In this document: positions 48,301-59,443 of the stretch, in pieces
Position numbering within the stretch: position 1 is the first letter of the stretch
Layout of the letters: each line of letters starts with the position of its first letter
Assembly: GCA_029747015.1 (NCBI GenBank)
Contig: JAKOGI010000125.1
Coordinates: 886,001 to 950,000, forward strand
Source: Carnegiea gigantea
Lineage: Eukaryota > Streptophyta > Magnoliopsida > Caryophyllales > Cactaceae
Direction: 5' to 3'
Length of the DNA stretch: 64,000 bases
Made by a program: the position numbers and the translations under genes
The notes under the pieces: generated by a model
Told to the model about the DNA's origin: nothing
The model's database searches: none
What the model saw: only the letters and a program-made list of their open reading frames with translations

Positions 48301-49356
48301 AATGGTTATATACGTAGTAGATATGATAATTGTGTATACTTTAGACAATATGGTGATGGGTCCTTTATATATTTACTACTGTATGTTGATGACATGCTAA
48401 TTGCATCTAAAGATAAAACCCTGATTAGCATGCTAAAATCTCAGCTCAGTAAGGAATTCGAAATGAAAGACTTAGGTGCAGCTAAAAGAATACTGGGCAT
48501 GGAGATTCACAGGGATCGAAAGGAGGGAAAATTATACTTGTCTCAAGAAAAATATCTTGAGAAGGTATTAAGCAAGTTCAAAATGAGGGACTGCAAGGCA
48601 GTGTCTACCCCTCTTGCTGCACATTTTAAACTGTCTGCGGAATGCTGTCCGCAAACGGAAGAGGACATCGGTAGAATGTCCAATGTACCATACTCTAGTG
48701 CTGTAGGGAGTTTGATGTATGCCATGGTCTGTACCAGACCAGACTTATCACATGCTGTGAGTGTGGTAAGTAGATATATGCATAATCCTGGAAAGGACCA
48801 CTGGGAGGGTGTAAAATGGATCCTACGGTATGTAAAGGGAACTGTGGGGAAAGGGCTGGTATTTGATAAAAACAAGGCTGCTACATCTGATGTAGTAGGG
48901 TATGTTGATTCTGATTATGCTGGTGATTTGGATAGGAGGAGGTCCATATCTGGGTACATCTTTACCATGTGTGGGGGCGCTATCTCTTGGAAAGCGTCTT
49001 TACAATCTATTGCAGCCCTGTCTACAACAGAAGTTGAGTATATTGCTGCCACTGAAGGGGTGAAGGAAGCTACCTGGCTAAGGGGACTGGTAATGGAGCT
49101 TGGAATACCACAATCTGCTACTGTGGTATATTCTGATAGTCAGAGTGCCATATATCTGATAAAGAATGATGCCTACCACTCGAAGATCAAGCATATCAGC
49201 GTCAAATATCATTATGTACGAGACACAGTTGCTGCAGGAGAAATAATGATGAAGAAAGTTTACACCTCCGAGAATCCTGCTGACATGCTTACAAAGCCAC
49301 TACCTACAGCTAAGTTCGAGCATTGCTTGGACTTAGGGGGAGTTCACAGCTGCTGA
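45346..49356 (+). pseudogene. Gag-Pol polyprotein of Copia element A, two nonsense codons
   Basis: A single frame of about 1336 codons from ATG 45346 (MSSIMKVDIQKFDGE). Order: Gag; zinc knuckle CHFCKKLGHIKANC (about residue 245); protease WVLDSGCTFHMC (Asp about 307); integrase [35 protein letters not shown] (Asp about 559), [12 protein letters not shown]; reverse transcriptase with [12 protein letters not shown] (about 1013); RNase H with [15 protein letters not shown] and [16 protein letters not shown] codons at 46645-46647 and 47932-47934 replace TGG (Trp in copy B), so the protein is cut before the integrase and before RT. The order IN before RT is the Ty1/copia order. An upstream GTG in the same frame overlaps the primer site and is not the start. 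Confidence 0.93.
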
Positions 49357-49445
49357 GGGCCCTGCGGGGCATAGCCCCATAGGGGGCATCACCCTTAGGG
49401 GTGAGACGATGGCGACGGAAAGTTGAAGATTGGAGATTTTGGTCC

Positions 49446-49456
49446 AAGGTGTAGAT
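49446..49456 (+). promoter_or_regulatory. Polypurine tract of Copia element A, one substitution
   Basis: AAGGTGTAGAT adjoins the 3' LTR. Copy B has AAGGTGGAGAT, so one purine has become T here. Confidence 0.6.
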
Positions 49457-50105
49457 TGTTGGGTTTTATGGCCCAAAATCTCGAGTATCGGCACGGGGAG
49501 CCCATGCTGCACAGACACGGGCGTGCCAAGACGAAGAGCCGAAGACGAGAGGGACAGAAATTTGGCACGGGGGCACCGTCCCATATGGCACGGCCGTGCC
49601 ATGTGGCACTGGGTGACCGTGCCACGTGGCACGATCGTGCCACGTGTCTTCTCGCCGCCTCTTTCGGATGGCGGCTACGGTTTCTGTCTTCAAGGAGGAT
49701 TCCTCCTGGCGGCTAGGGTTGTGCTTTGGTGACGGTTTTTGGAAGGAGGCAGCTAGGGTTTTCAGGGGGAAACCCTACCTCACAGACCCTATATAAAGGG
49801 GGTCTAGGGCCTTGTTTCAAGATACTCCAATATAGAAAACACATTGAGAGAGTGAGGTTATTTGTGAGAGAATACAATTGAGAGTATTGTAATTATGCTC
49901 TTAATCACTGGAGTGATTGTGGTGTACTACTCTGCTCATAGTGAAATTTGTCGGTGTACTGTCGCCGTCCGTGGTTTTTTCCCACATTGGGTTTCCACGT
50001 AAAATTCCCTGTGTCCTTTATTCTTGTTTCTTTCATTGTTGCGTTGTGTTCTTGGTTGAATTCTGTTGCATTGTCACATCCTATTATCCCCTTTATTTCC
50101 TAACA
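49457..50105 (+). repeat. 3' LTR of Copia element A
   Basis: 649 bp. The palindrome block (49564-49647) is longer than in the 5' LTR. The end (TTTATTTCCTAACA) matches the LTRs of copy B. Confidence 0.9.
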
Positions 50106-50262
50106 TTTTGCATCATCAGGAGCCGCACTTTTGTGGCGTGTTTTTTCTCCTGTCCAACGAGAGGCAACAAGATGACCTAGTTCTTCCTTGGACAACCGTT
50201 CTGTATTTTCACTTTCAGTTTCAGCAGGCTCATGTTGCAACATCATACAACAGCCGCAAGGC
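50106..50262 (-). pseudogene. Glucosidase II beta acidic exon, part upstream of the Copia insertion
   Basis: Minus-strand translation gives EPAETESENTERLSKEELGH and LVASRWTGEKTRHKS. SKEELGxLVASRWTGE is the most characteristic block of plant glucosidase II beta. The frame leads straight into 44704 once the Copia insertion is removed. The upper boundary is approximate. Confidence 0.85.
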
Positions 50263-50784
50263 TTAATCAGAGGAAACATTTGGCGACCGGAAACAAGAGA
50301 ATAACATGAAAACAGCATATGATCATCATATTTCATAGTCTGGAATTTCTATCCTCAAACTCTTTCTTTGAATGTTTTCCTACAATGCTTGGGTTTATAA
50401 GCAAAAACATCATAAACACTGGTTGTGATACTTACATTTTAGATGTTACCTTGGATACAATGAAATTAAGAGGTATGAAAATAAATAGTATATTTAGTAC
50501 GTCATAGCCACAAAAGTTAATAGGAGATTCAATTAAGGGACAAACATCATGTTTAGGGTCAGGATCAGAATGCAATATTGGGCTCATCAGCATTCTCCTT
50601 TGCAAGCTTAAAAAGAGGAAGTGTCACATATGCAAAATTGTTAATTTTAGCCTTTTAGGAGATTCTGCTTGGAATTTTAAATTGTTACCTTCTTCTCATT
50701 CTTTTATTGTGTGCATGCATATGCATGTGGGCATTCGTACACGTGTATGTGTGTGCGTCTATGCCCTTTGTTTATGTTTGTTTC

Positions 50785-50815
<31 letters not shown>

Positions 50816-51287
50816 GCAGGTGATAGCCGAAGTTCTAGGTCCATAGTTCATACTTATCAGCTGAGCTGCATTTGTAGCAGATCCTCCAACATGATAATGC
50901 CCAAATCTGAACCCACACCCTGAATGTGCTACTTTAGGGCATTTTGTCAGAACACAAACAAGAAAATCTAGGACTGAAAAGTCAGCAAGCCACTATTGTC
51001 ATGGAAACCAATATATGGCATGAGGCATATTCTGCTCACCAATATGAATCCCATACTGAACCTTATTTCAATTATGGAAAGGGGGAAGAGGAGAGCAAAC
51101 AGGAAGAATGCGATAATGTATTTCAAAAAAATGTGCCAATTAAACTATTTTAGATAGATGCCTGAGCAGATTAACGAAGCAAAGCGCACTCCTATTGTCT
51201 TTACTCATGCAGAGGAAAAATTTGCTCAACACAGTACCACCTAGAACTCTTTGCATTACCTTACCCACATAGATCTGGGTTTTTGTG
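50263..51287. other. Intron-like part of the pseudogene
   Basis: No further exon could be identified. A T11-G17 junction lies at 50789-50816. A 69-codon plus-strand frame at 50944-51153 has no known domain. Confidence 0.45.
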
Positions 51288-51620
51288 TGTTATAACGGAT
51301 ACGAGAAAGTATGAACAAATCGACAAACACACACAGATTTAACGTGGTTCACCAACAATGTGTTAGCTACGTCCACAGGCAGAAGAGATGGATAGTTTTA
51401 TTGATATGGGAATACAGAGATACGCATTACATATATAGGGTTTAGGTTTTAGAGCTAACCCTAACCCATATATCACGTACGCTGTCAGTTTCCACGTTGC
51501 GCCCCCGAACCCCCAAACCAGGGCGCGTCGCCCCTGGACCCCGCCTCGCTGACCGGTCAGCGAGACCACCGTGCTAGGTTTGCGAAAGGGGGCTAAAAAC
51601 AGATTCAAAGCATTCTAACA
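51288..51620. mobile_element. Solo LTR, 333 bp
   Basis: Starts TGTTATAACGG and ends CATTCTAACA, flanked by the perfect 5-bp TTGTG (51283-51287, 51621-51625). No second LTR or internal sequence is present, so this is a recombination remnant. It has a G+C-rich segment (51500-51580). Strand not determined; family differs from the Copia and gag-only LTRs in the window. Confidence 0.82.
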
Positions 51621-51779
51621 TTGTGAATGAGCATGCACGCAAAGATACACACAGAGAAAGAGGGGGGAGGGGCAGAGAAAGTAGCAGCCAAAACTAGAAA
51701 TAATGGATTTACTTGGACTTGAAAGGACGTAAATCAGACCTAAATACATTTAGCAATACCAGGACTAGAAATCACTCAC

Positions 51780-51948
51780 AATGTCATCAAGTGTAGTATC
51801 TCCTCGCTTTTCTTTCTCACTCTCCACCTTCTCCTCAGCTTCTTTGCTCTGTTGATCAGATTCTTTTTCTGCTTCCTTCCTGAGGTTTTCCTCTTTCTCT
51901 TTGTCCAGTAGTTCATTCCCTTCTGCTTTCTCTATCTGTTATTGTGCT
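51780..51948 (-). pseudogene. Glucosidase II beta coiled-coil exon
   Basis: 169 nt between an acceptor (TTTTTTGCAG) and a donor (GTGAGT). Translation gives QIEKAEGNELLDKEKEENL and a Lys/Glu-rich helix ending KEKRGDTTLDDI. Preceded in frame by AQ-stop, where a CAA codon appears to have become TAA. Matches the Lys/Glu-rich coiled coil after the cysteine-rich N-terminal domain of the family. Confidence 0.8.
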
Positions 51949-54000
51949 CTGCAAAAAACACAAACCCTTAACAATGCTTAGTGGATCTAACCAAAATGAA
52001 TCCTACCATATTTATGACAGACCAATCAATATAAAGTTTGCAATTAGATTAACATCTAGAAAAAAATAGTCATCAAGTTTGAATCTTCAATGGTTAAAAC
52101 TGGATCCTTCTATTCTAAGTTGCTAATGGCATAGAGTTCATCCAGTAACCAGAAAAATTTTGCACCTTAAGACAACTGATACACCGTTCACAGCTAGCCG
52201 CAAAAGAGGCCATGGAGCATGTTCGCATCAGTAAACTGCTATGCACCTCAATTTTTCATGATCTTATATCATCTCTGACATGTTTAACAAGGTTTCTGGC
52301 ATCTTATAGAAAATGTCAAGAGGAATTCTGAACTGAACTTAATGAGTTGCATTGCTCCAAGTAATGCTTCAGTTTACAGTGCCATGTAATTCATTCCTCC
52401 AAGGATTTTTCATTATCAATAATCAGAAAATCATGAGAAATGCGCAACCCCAATTCAGAAAAGATCAAATTTTGATATGAGATTTCAGAATCTGAAAGGA
52501 AGAAACAGAGCGGACAAACCCTGGGGAGAGACCCCGCGTAAGGAAGTAGAGGAGAGAGAAGATGAAGATGATCTGAGGATGAAAGAGGAATAGAAATTGC
52601 AGAAATTTAAGCCCCAACTGGGCAACTTCACTCATATCAAGTTGTTTTTTGTACAGCGAGTGCATCGATTCGAACAGAGTTCGTTTAAACTTCAAGGTTT
52701 CACTGAAAATAAATTCTGGTTTTTTTTACCATTGTGCAACCTCCGGACGCCGGAGACACGGGACAACCAAGGGAGGAGGATGAAGCACTAAGCGACGTCG
52801 TTTAGAAGGAAACTCAATGTAAGGGTTTGAGCCAGTAAGACCATAATGAGGATGGAGTCAATATCTTTCCCCATATCAGAACATTTTAAAAACCATTGTG
52901 TTAGGGCATAACAAAAATGAAAAATATATATAAAAAATTAATTAGAACATAATTAGTACAAGAGGTTTAATAAAAATGATAATAGTCCACTGATAATAAT
53001 TAATGAAATTGTCTTAGGTCCCGTTTAGACGTAACCAACCATACTAATCCACATTAGGGTTGTTAGACCCTACTATCTGACTTGTCCATGATGAACGAAA
53101 TTTAAACTGGAGCGATGCTGCTATACAAGGACTGATTTTTATGTATGTTTTTTTATAATGTTGATTATCTTACGAAATAGTGCCATAAAGGCCATTTATC
53201 AATGTACCCTCTTTATTTTTTTTAAAAAAAATCCACACAAAAAATTATGTCGTTACTAATTTTTCTATAGATATATTGTTTCATCCCTTTAGGATTCACA
53301 TTCACTCAAACTTACTCAAGTACTACTCATGATTTTTATTTTTTTTTAAGGAGCCGTTTTTGTCAATCGTCATGCACTTAGCATCTACAAGTATCAAGTT
53401 TGCCACTTTCAACTATCATAAATAAGATCGTCTCACACTTGCTCTCAAGTTTTATTTTTCATACAGCCTTCGTATAGAAATTGACATATATTCGCTATTT
53501 ACATAATTGTTTATCAATGCTATCTAAGAGTAATTAGGACTCTTAACAATTTTAGAATTTTGATATCACATTAAGTTACAATATAGAGATCAACAAACAA
53601 TGACTACATAAGCGTTTGTTTCTCAATGAACATTAAGGATTCCATATGACCAAAAGCTGTAGGTCACGTTTACAATCAAGGGGGCAGCTCAAACGATCGA
53701 TACCTCCTTGGTTACTAAAAATGACATACCAACATTTTTGCACAAATGTCTTACACATTTGATTATCTGACTATGCCCATTTAATTTGCTGTTATAGAGA
53801 TGACTTTTTCGTAAGTGGAGAAGAACAAGGTCAGACAGTTCACTTATCAAATACAACAACACAACAACAATACCACCTCCCAGTGTGGATCCCGTTTTCA
53901 CAGGCCTTACAATTCACTTATCAAATCTGACATGAATAAGTGGAATGCTAAATTGAAAATGGTACAAGATAACAGAGATTAAGCCGCCAAAAGAGAACAA
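51949..54000. other. Spacer; possible leader of a minus-strand gene near 52465-52700
   Basis: A 76-codon minus-strand frame (52465-52695) after a pyrimidine-rich stretch could be a leader or first exon of the glucosidase II beta relic, but it does not show the expected N-terminal motifs. 52800-54000 has no supported gene. Confidence 0.35.
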
Positions 54001-54239
54001 CACAGAGATCAGAATTCAAGACAGGAGACACAACATTTACACTACATAGAGAGATACAGGGAGAGGCCTCCCAAAGCAGAGAAGCCTCCTTTATTCAATT
54101 ACAAACAAAACCCAAAACCACCTAACATAGAAAGATAACTGATTGTAATTATTTAGACAGACCCCCAGATCAGATGAGATCACTCAGAACTAGACCACCA
54201 TGATCATCACCACGCATGATAATTACGTTTTTTAATTAA

Positions 54240-54665
54240 TTAAGAGACGGTGATTTGCTTAACCTGAGGCTGCTGGACCTCAGTCTTAGGCACAGTAACA
54301 GTGAGCACACCATTCTCCAAGCTAGCCTTGACCTGGTCCACCTTGGCATTCTCAGGGAGCCTGAACCTCCTTAGGAACTGGCCGGAGCTCCTCTCAACAC
54401 GGTGCCAGGTGTCGGTCTTCTCCTCCTTCTCGCGGGTGCGCTGGCCGCTGATGCGGAGGACGTTTCCGTCCTCTACCTCTACTTTGACCTCGTCCTTCCT
54501 CACCCCTGGTATGTCCGCCCTGAATATGTGCGCCTCTGGTGTCTCCCTCCAGTCTATGCGCACGTTCGCGAAGGGAAGCGTCTCTGCTGCCGTCTCAGAC
54601 CGGGGGATGAGAGAGGTGGCGGCTGCGGTGGCGCTTGGGATGAGCGAGGTGGCAGTGCTGGGCAT
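54240..54665 (-). pseudogene. Class I small heat-shock protein (HSP20), 5' end lost to a Copia element
   Basis: The 141 residues from the first ATG comprise a short linker ([15 protein letters not shown]...) and a complete alpha-crystallin domain (about 34-127: [68 protein letters not shown]), plus the C-terminal I-x-V (ITV, 138-140). Such cytosolic chaperones bind unfolding proteins during heat stress, assembling as dodecamers. Typical class I proteins begin with 40-45 further residues including an FDPFSLDVWDPF-type segment. Here the frame runs back only to the LTR end at 54681, with an in-frame stop inside the LTR. The missing N terminus and promoter are not beyond the element at 60058. The remaining ORF is open, so a truncated protein driven by the LTR is possible; with no N-terminal arm, oligomerisation would probably be altered. 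Confidence 0.9.
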
Positions 54666-54680
54666 GAGAGAAGAGGTGGT

Positions 54681-55294
54681 TGTTAGGAATATAGGAAATA
54701 ATAGGATGTGACAATGCAGCAGAATTCAACCAAGAACACAACGCAACAATGAAAAACAAGAATAAAGGACACAGAGAATTTTTACGTGGAAACCCAATGT
54801 GGGAAAAAACCACTGACGGCGACAGCACACCGACAAATTTCACTATGAGCAGAGTGGTACACCACAATCACTTCAGTGATTAAGAGCAGAATTACAATAC
54901 TCTCAATTGAATTCTCTCACAAATAACCTCACTCTCTCAATGTGTTTTCTATACTGGAGTGTTTTGAAACCTAGGCTTGACCCTCCTTTTATAGGGCCTG
55001 AAGAATAGGGTTTTTTCCCCTTCTTGGAAAAACCCTAGCCGCCGCAGAGGAGTCCTCCTTGAAGACAGAAACCCTAGCCGCATCCGAAAGAGGCGGCGAA
55101 AAGACACGTGGCACGACCGTGCCCCGTGGCACGGTCACCCCGTGTCACATGGCACGGCCGTGCCATATGGCACGGCACCCCCGTGCCAATTTTCTGTCCC
55201 TCTCGTCTTCGGCTCTTCGTCTTGGCACGCCCGTGTCTGTGCAGCATGGGCTCCCCGTGCCGATACTCGAGATTTTGGGCCATAAAACCCAACA
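54681..55294 (-). repeat. 3' LTR of Copia element B, abutting the HSP20 ORF
   Basis: 614 bp. Its transcription direction points at the HSP20 frame, whose first ATG lies 16 bp past the LTR edge. Palindrome block at 55104-55188. Confidence 0.9.
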
Positions 55295-55394
55295 ATCTCC
55301 ACCTTGGACCAAAATCTCCAATCTTCAACTTTCCGTCGCCGTCGTCCACCCCTAAGGGTGTTGCCCCCCATGGGGCTATGCCCCACAGGGCTTC

Positions 55395-56780
55395 TCAATG
55401 ACTGTGAACTCCCACTAAGTCCAAGCAATGCTCGAACTTAGCTGTAGGTAGTGGCTTTGTAAGCATGTCAGCAGGATTCTCTGAGGTGTGAACTTTCTTC
55501 ATCATTATTTCTCCTGCAGCAACTGTATCTCGTACATAATGATATTTGACGCTGATATGCTTGGTCTTCGAGTGGTAGGCATCATTCTTTGTCAGATGTA
55601 TGGCACTCTGACTATCAGAATATACCACAGTAGCAGATTGTGGTATTCCAAGCTCCATTACCAGTCCCTTTAGCCAGGTAGCTTCCTTCACCCCTTCAGT
55701 GGCAGCAATATACTCAGCTTCTGTTGTGGACAGAGCTGCAATAGATTGTAAAGACGCTTTCCAAGAGATAGCGCCCCCACACATAGTAAAGATGTACCCA
55801 GATATGGACCTCCTCCTATCCAAATCACCAGCATAGTCAGAATCAACATACCCTACTACATCAGATGTAGCAACCTTGTTTCTATCAAATACCAGCCCTT
55901 TTCCCACAGTTCCCTTTACATACCGCAGGATCCATTTTACACCCTCCCAGTGATCCTTTCCAGGATTATGCATATATCTACTTACCACACTCACAGCATG
56001 TGATAAGTCTGGTCTGGTACAGACCATGGCATACATCAAACTCCCTACAGCACTGGAGTATGGTACATTGGACATTCTACCGATGTCCTCTTCTGTTTGC
56101 GGACAGCATTCCGCAGACAGTCTAAAATGTGCAGCAAGAGGGGTAGACACTGCCTTGCAGTCTCTCATTTTGAACTTGCTTAATACCTTCTCAAGATATT
56201 TTTCTTGAGACAAGTATAATTTTCCCTCCTTTCGATCCCTGTGAATCTCCATGCCCAGTATCCTTTTAGCTGCACCTAAGTCTTTCATTTCGAATTCCTT
56301 ACTGAGGTGAGATTTTAGCATGCTAATCAGGTTTTTATCTTTAGATGCAATTAGCATGTCATCAACATACAGTAGTAGATATATAAAGGACCCATCACCA
56401 TATTGTCTAAAGTATACACAATTATCATATCTACTACGTATGTAACCATTATCAATCATAAACGTGTCAAAACGTTTATACCACTGCCTAGGAGCCTGCT
56501 TGAGTCCATACAAGGACTTTTTCAACTTACATACCATGTGTTCCTGATCAGGAACAGCAAACCCTTCAGGTTGCTTCATATATATCTCCTCTTCCAGCTC
56601 ACCATGCAGGAAGGCTGTTTTTACATCAAGCTGTTCCAACTCCAAGTTAAACAATATCACAATGGATAACAATAATCGAATAGAGGTGTGTCTGACTACA
56701 GGAGAGAAAACCTCATTGTAGTCTATACCTTCCCGTTGGTTGCAACCACGAACAACCAACCTTGCTTTCCACCCTTGCAT
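55395..56780 (-). pseudogene. Reverse transcriptase/RNase H part of element B, after the frameshift
   Basis: About 461 codons: [46 protein letters not shown] (YVDD), [36 protein letters not shown], ending VGVHSH. Intact in itself, but an extra base (one C in 56772-56774, plus strand) puts it in a different frame from gag-IN. Confidence 0.92.
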
Positions 56781-59418
56781 CCTCTACCCCAGGAATGCCC
56801 TCCTTCTTCTTGTATATCCATTTGGCAGTTAAGGCCCGTCGGCCTTTAGGCAGGTTACATAACTCCCAAGTCCCATTTTTCTGCAGACTTTCCATTTCTT
56901 CTTGCATAGCCAGAACCCAATTGGGTGAACTTGGGCAGGTGATGGCTTCAGTATAATTTGAAGGCTCAGTTCCTTCAGACACTTCCTCTGCAACTGAAAG
57001 TGCAAATGCTATCAGCCCTTCATCATCGTTGTACCGGGCCGGTCTCCTGATCTCCCTGCGAGGACGATCATGTGCTATAGAGTGCTCAACCTCCTCCTGA
57101 GGTTGTTTAGTGCTGATAGCCCCAGGCTCAGTGACCTGGACTTCCCTCATAGTTTCTTCAACAGCTCCACCTTGAGCTGTAGCAGTCTCCAGCTCCACCT
57201 CCATGCTGGTGTCTTGCTGAGTTCCTGCACCAGTAGAAGGAGCAGCAGCATTCTTTCCAGAAGATAATATATCAGACTCATTGAAAGTAACATCCCTACT
57301 TTGTATTACTTTCCTAGAATCAGGACACCACATACGATACCCCTTAGATTCACTAGCATACCCCAAAAACATACATTTAACTGCTCTAGGTGCTAGTTTG
57401 CCCTCATTTACATGAGCATACACAGGACACCCAAATACCCTGAGATTAGAGTAGTCAACAGGATTACCTGACCATACTTCTTCTGGAATCTGAAACTCAA
57501 TGGAGGAGTGTGGTGATCGATTCACCAGGTAGCAGGCCGTAGAAATGGCCTCAGCCCAAAACGCTTTGCGATCCCAAAGCCCAGCAGTTGAAAGCAAACA
57601 CCTTGCTCTCTCTAACAATGTCCTGTTAATTCGTTCTGCGACCCCATTCTGTTGTGGTTTCCCGACCAAGGTTTTATGCCTGGCTATGCCGTTTGCTGTG
57701 CAGAACTCTTCAAACTCAGATTCAACAAACTCCAGGCCATTATCAGTCCTGAGTTTCTTGATCCTTTTGCCAGTCTGGTTCTCAACCAGAGCCTTGAATT
57801 TCTTGAACATTGAGAATGTCTCGTTTTTCTGTCTCAAGAAATATACCCAAATTTTTCGTGAGAAATCATCAACAAATGTTAACATGTAACGCTTACCTCC
57901 CATCGAAGGTACCTTAGAGGGACCCCACAAATCAGAATGGATGTAGTCCAGGACCCCCTGAGTACGGTGACTAGCCTTTGAGAAACTTACCCTTTTCTGT
58001 TTCCCAAATACACAGTGATCACAAAAATCCAATTTACCCGTACTTGCGTTACCAAGACAACCTTTCTTACCCAGAATGGTAATCCCTTTCTCACTCATAT
58101 GGCCCAGCCTCATGTGCCATAACATTGTCTCATCTGCTGTACTTACCGCAGCTACTCCTGTAACTGTGGCTCCTTGCAGGATGTAGAGACTGCCCTGCCT
58201 CAGTCCCTTCATCATCACCATGGCTCCTTTAGCCACCTTTAGAGCTCCATTCTCCATGATGATTCTGCAACCATTAGACTCAAGAGTACCCAAAGAGATC
58301 AAGCAACGAGTCATATCAGGAATGTGACGCACTTTAGACAAGGTTCTAATAGTGCCATCATGGGTTTTAATCTGAACTGTACCTATCCCTGCAACCTTGC
58401 ATTCAGCATCGTTGCCCATAAGTACAACCCCAGACTCCACAGGTTCATAAGTTATAAACCAGTCCCTACGAGGACACATGTGGAACGTGCAACCAGAATC
58501 TAAAACCCAATTATCATTCACTCCTCTCCCAGAGGTGGTAGCTAAAGAAGTAGCAAGCAGTACATCCCCATCTGACTCAGACTCTACCACACAGTCAGCA
58601 GTAGCAGTTTTACCCTTTTCTTCAGTCTTGTTCTTTAACTTCCAACAATTAGCCTTTATGTGACCCAATTTTTTGCAAAAGTGGCAGGTTTTATTAGCAT
58701 GAGGATTTCTCGATTTAGAACGGCTCTTCCTATTACCGTTTCCCTTCTTCTCAGTTGTCCTACCCCTAACTGCCAACCCTTCACCCTGGTCAGTATGAAT
58801 GTCATGGTCAAACTTTTCTTTTGAAAGAAGGTTAGCCTTGACATCCTCAAACGATATAGTATCTGTGTTACTATACAGCATGATTTCTTTAAAGTGTTTA
58901 TATGAAGGGGGTAGTGAGACAACAAGCAAGATGGCTTTATCCTCATCATCAATTTTTACATCCAGACTTTCCAAATCAACTAGAATTGAATTGAAATCAT
59001 TCAGATGTTTCTGGACAGGCGTACCTTCAGCCATACGACAGGTGTACAACCTTTCTTTTAGCCTGATCTTATTGGCTAGACTCTTTGTCATATATAGTTC
59101 TTCTAGCCTAGCCCAAAGGTCAACAGCAGTTACCTTATCAAGAACCTCGCGGAGCACGTGAGGTGCCAGACATAGTTGTATGGCTGAAACTGCCTTCAGC
59201 TCCAGTTCCTCCCATTCCTCATTTGTCAACTTCCCACGCCTTTTCTGCTGATCCTCAGCCCACTTTTCATCCGTTGTGCCTGCGGGTTTAACGTGAGGCC
59301 CCTGCAGGACCTTCCACAGCCCGTGCTGGATGAGGACCGCCCTCATCTGCACCTTCCAGAGATTAAAGCTAATCTCCCCGTCGAATTTCTGTATGTCCAC
59401 CTTCATAATTGAAGACAT
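56713..59418 (-). pseudogene. Gag-protease-integrase part of element B polyprotein
   Basis: About 900 codons from ATG 59418 without a stop: Gag, zinc knuckle CHFCKKLGHIKANC, protease WVLDSGCTFHMC, integrase [37 protein letters not shown] and PQQNGVAERINR, and the LTAKWIYKKKEG start of RT. Both Trp codons that are stops in copy A are intact here. After the one-base insertion near 56773 it reads about 20 wrong residues and stops. This is the only visible coding defect, making B the least damaged copy. Confidence 0.92.
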
Positions 59419-59429
59419 CCTATAACCTC

Positions 59430-59441
59430 GCTCTGATACCA
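59430..59441 (-). promoter_or_regulatory. Primer-binding site of Copia element B
   Basis: Minus-strand TGGTATCAGAGC, complementary to initiator-Met tRNA, next to the 5' LTR. Confidence 0.9.
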
Positions 59442-59443
59442 CT

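Larger units (their letters stand above)
44705..50105 (+). mobile_element. Copia (Tnt1/Tork-like) element A, 5.4 kb, in a pseudogene exon
   Basis: 5' LTR 44705-45320 and 3' LTR 49457-50105, both starting TGTTGGGTTTTATGG and ending with CAACA or TAACA. A perfect duplication TTTTG lies at 44700-44704 and 50106-50110. Primer site TGGTATCAGAGC at 45323-45334. One polyprotein frame is interrupted by two stops. The insertion splits the acidic exon of the glucosidase II beta relic and is on the opposite strand to it. Confidence 0.93.
41337..51948 (-). pseudogene. Glucosidase II beta-subunit gene, decayed and 5'-truncated
   Basis: A chain of minus-strand exons follows the plant glucosidase II beta subunit (the non-catalytic partner that helps trim N-glycans in the ER) in order: coiled coil 51780-51948; acidic region 50106-50262 plus 44463-44704 (split by a Copia element); 44280-44383 encoding PSWHEKVWNTVRNLSQVV; 44045-44146 encoding ARVQKEYHESSAK-stop-SKIESRIS; 43207-43275 encoding YVYKVCPFQKASREEGH; about 42480-42600 encoding WEKFDHD and GDACSNGPDRSL; and last exon 41337-41396, ELQQQLDALN to HNGL. 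Splice sites are still readable. In-frame stops in at least two exons, a frameshift in the GPDRSL exon, and an ER-retention tail HNGL where the family has HDEL show it is a pseudogene. The N-terminal LDL-receptor-like and signal-peptide exons were not found upstream. Confidence 0.85.

Noticed and set aside
49333..49732. Overlapping frames on both strands in Copia LTRs (also 44633-45007, 55059-55428, 59822-60110)
   Set aside because: They come from the GC-rich palindrome block, which keeps many frames open; no protein family resemblance.
52465..52695. First exon of the glucosidase II beta gene
   Set aside because: It lacks a signal peptide followed by the cysteine-rich CDGSDE-type motifs expected at the N terminus; left as an uncertain leader.
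54301..54711. Plus-strand 136-codon frame opposite the HSP20
   Set aside because: Shadow of the minus-strand alpha-crystallin coding sequence.
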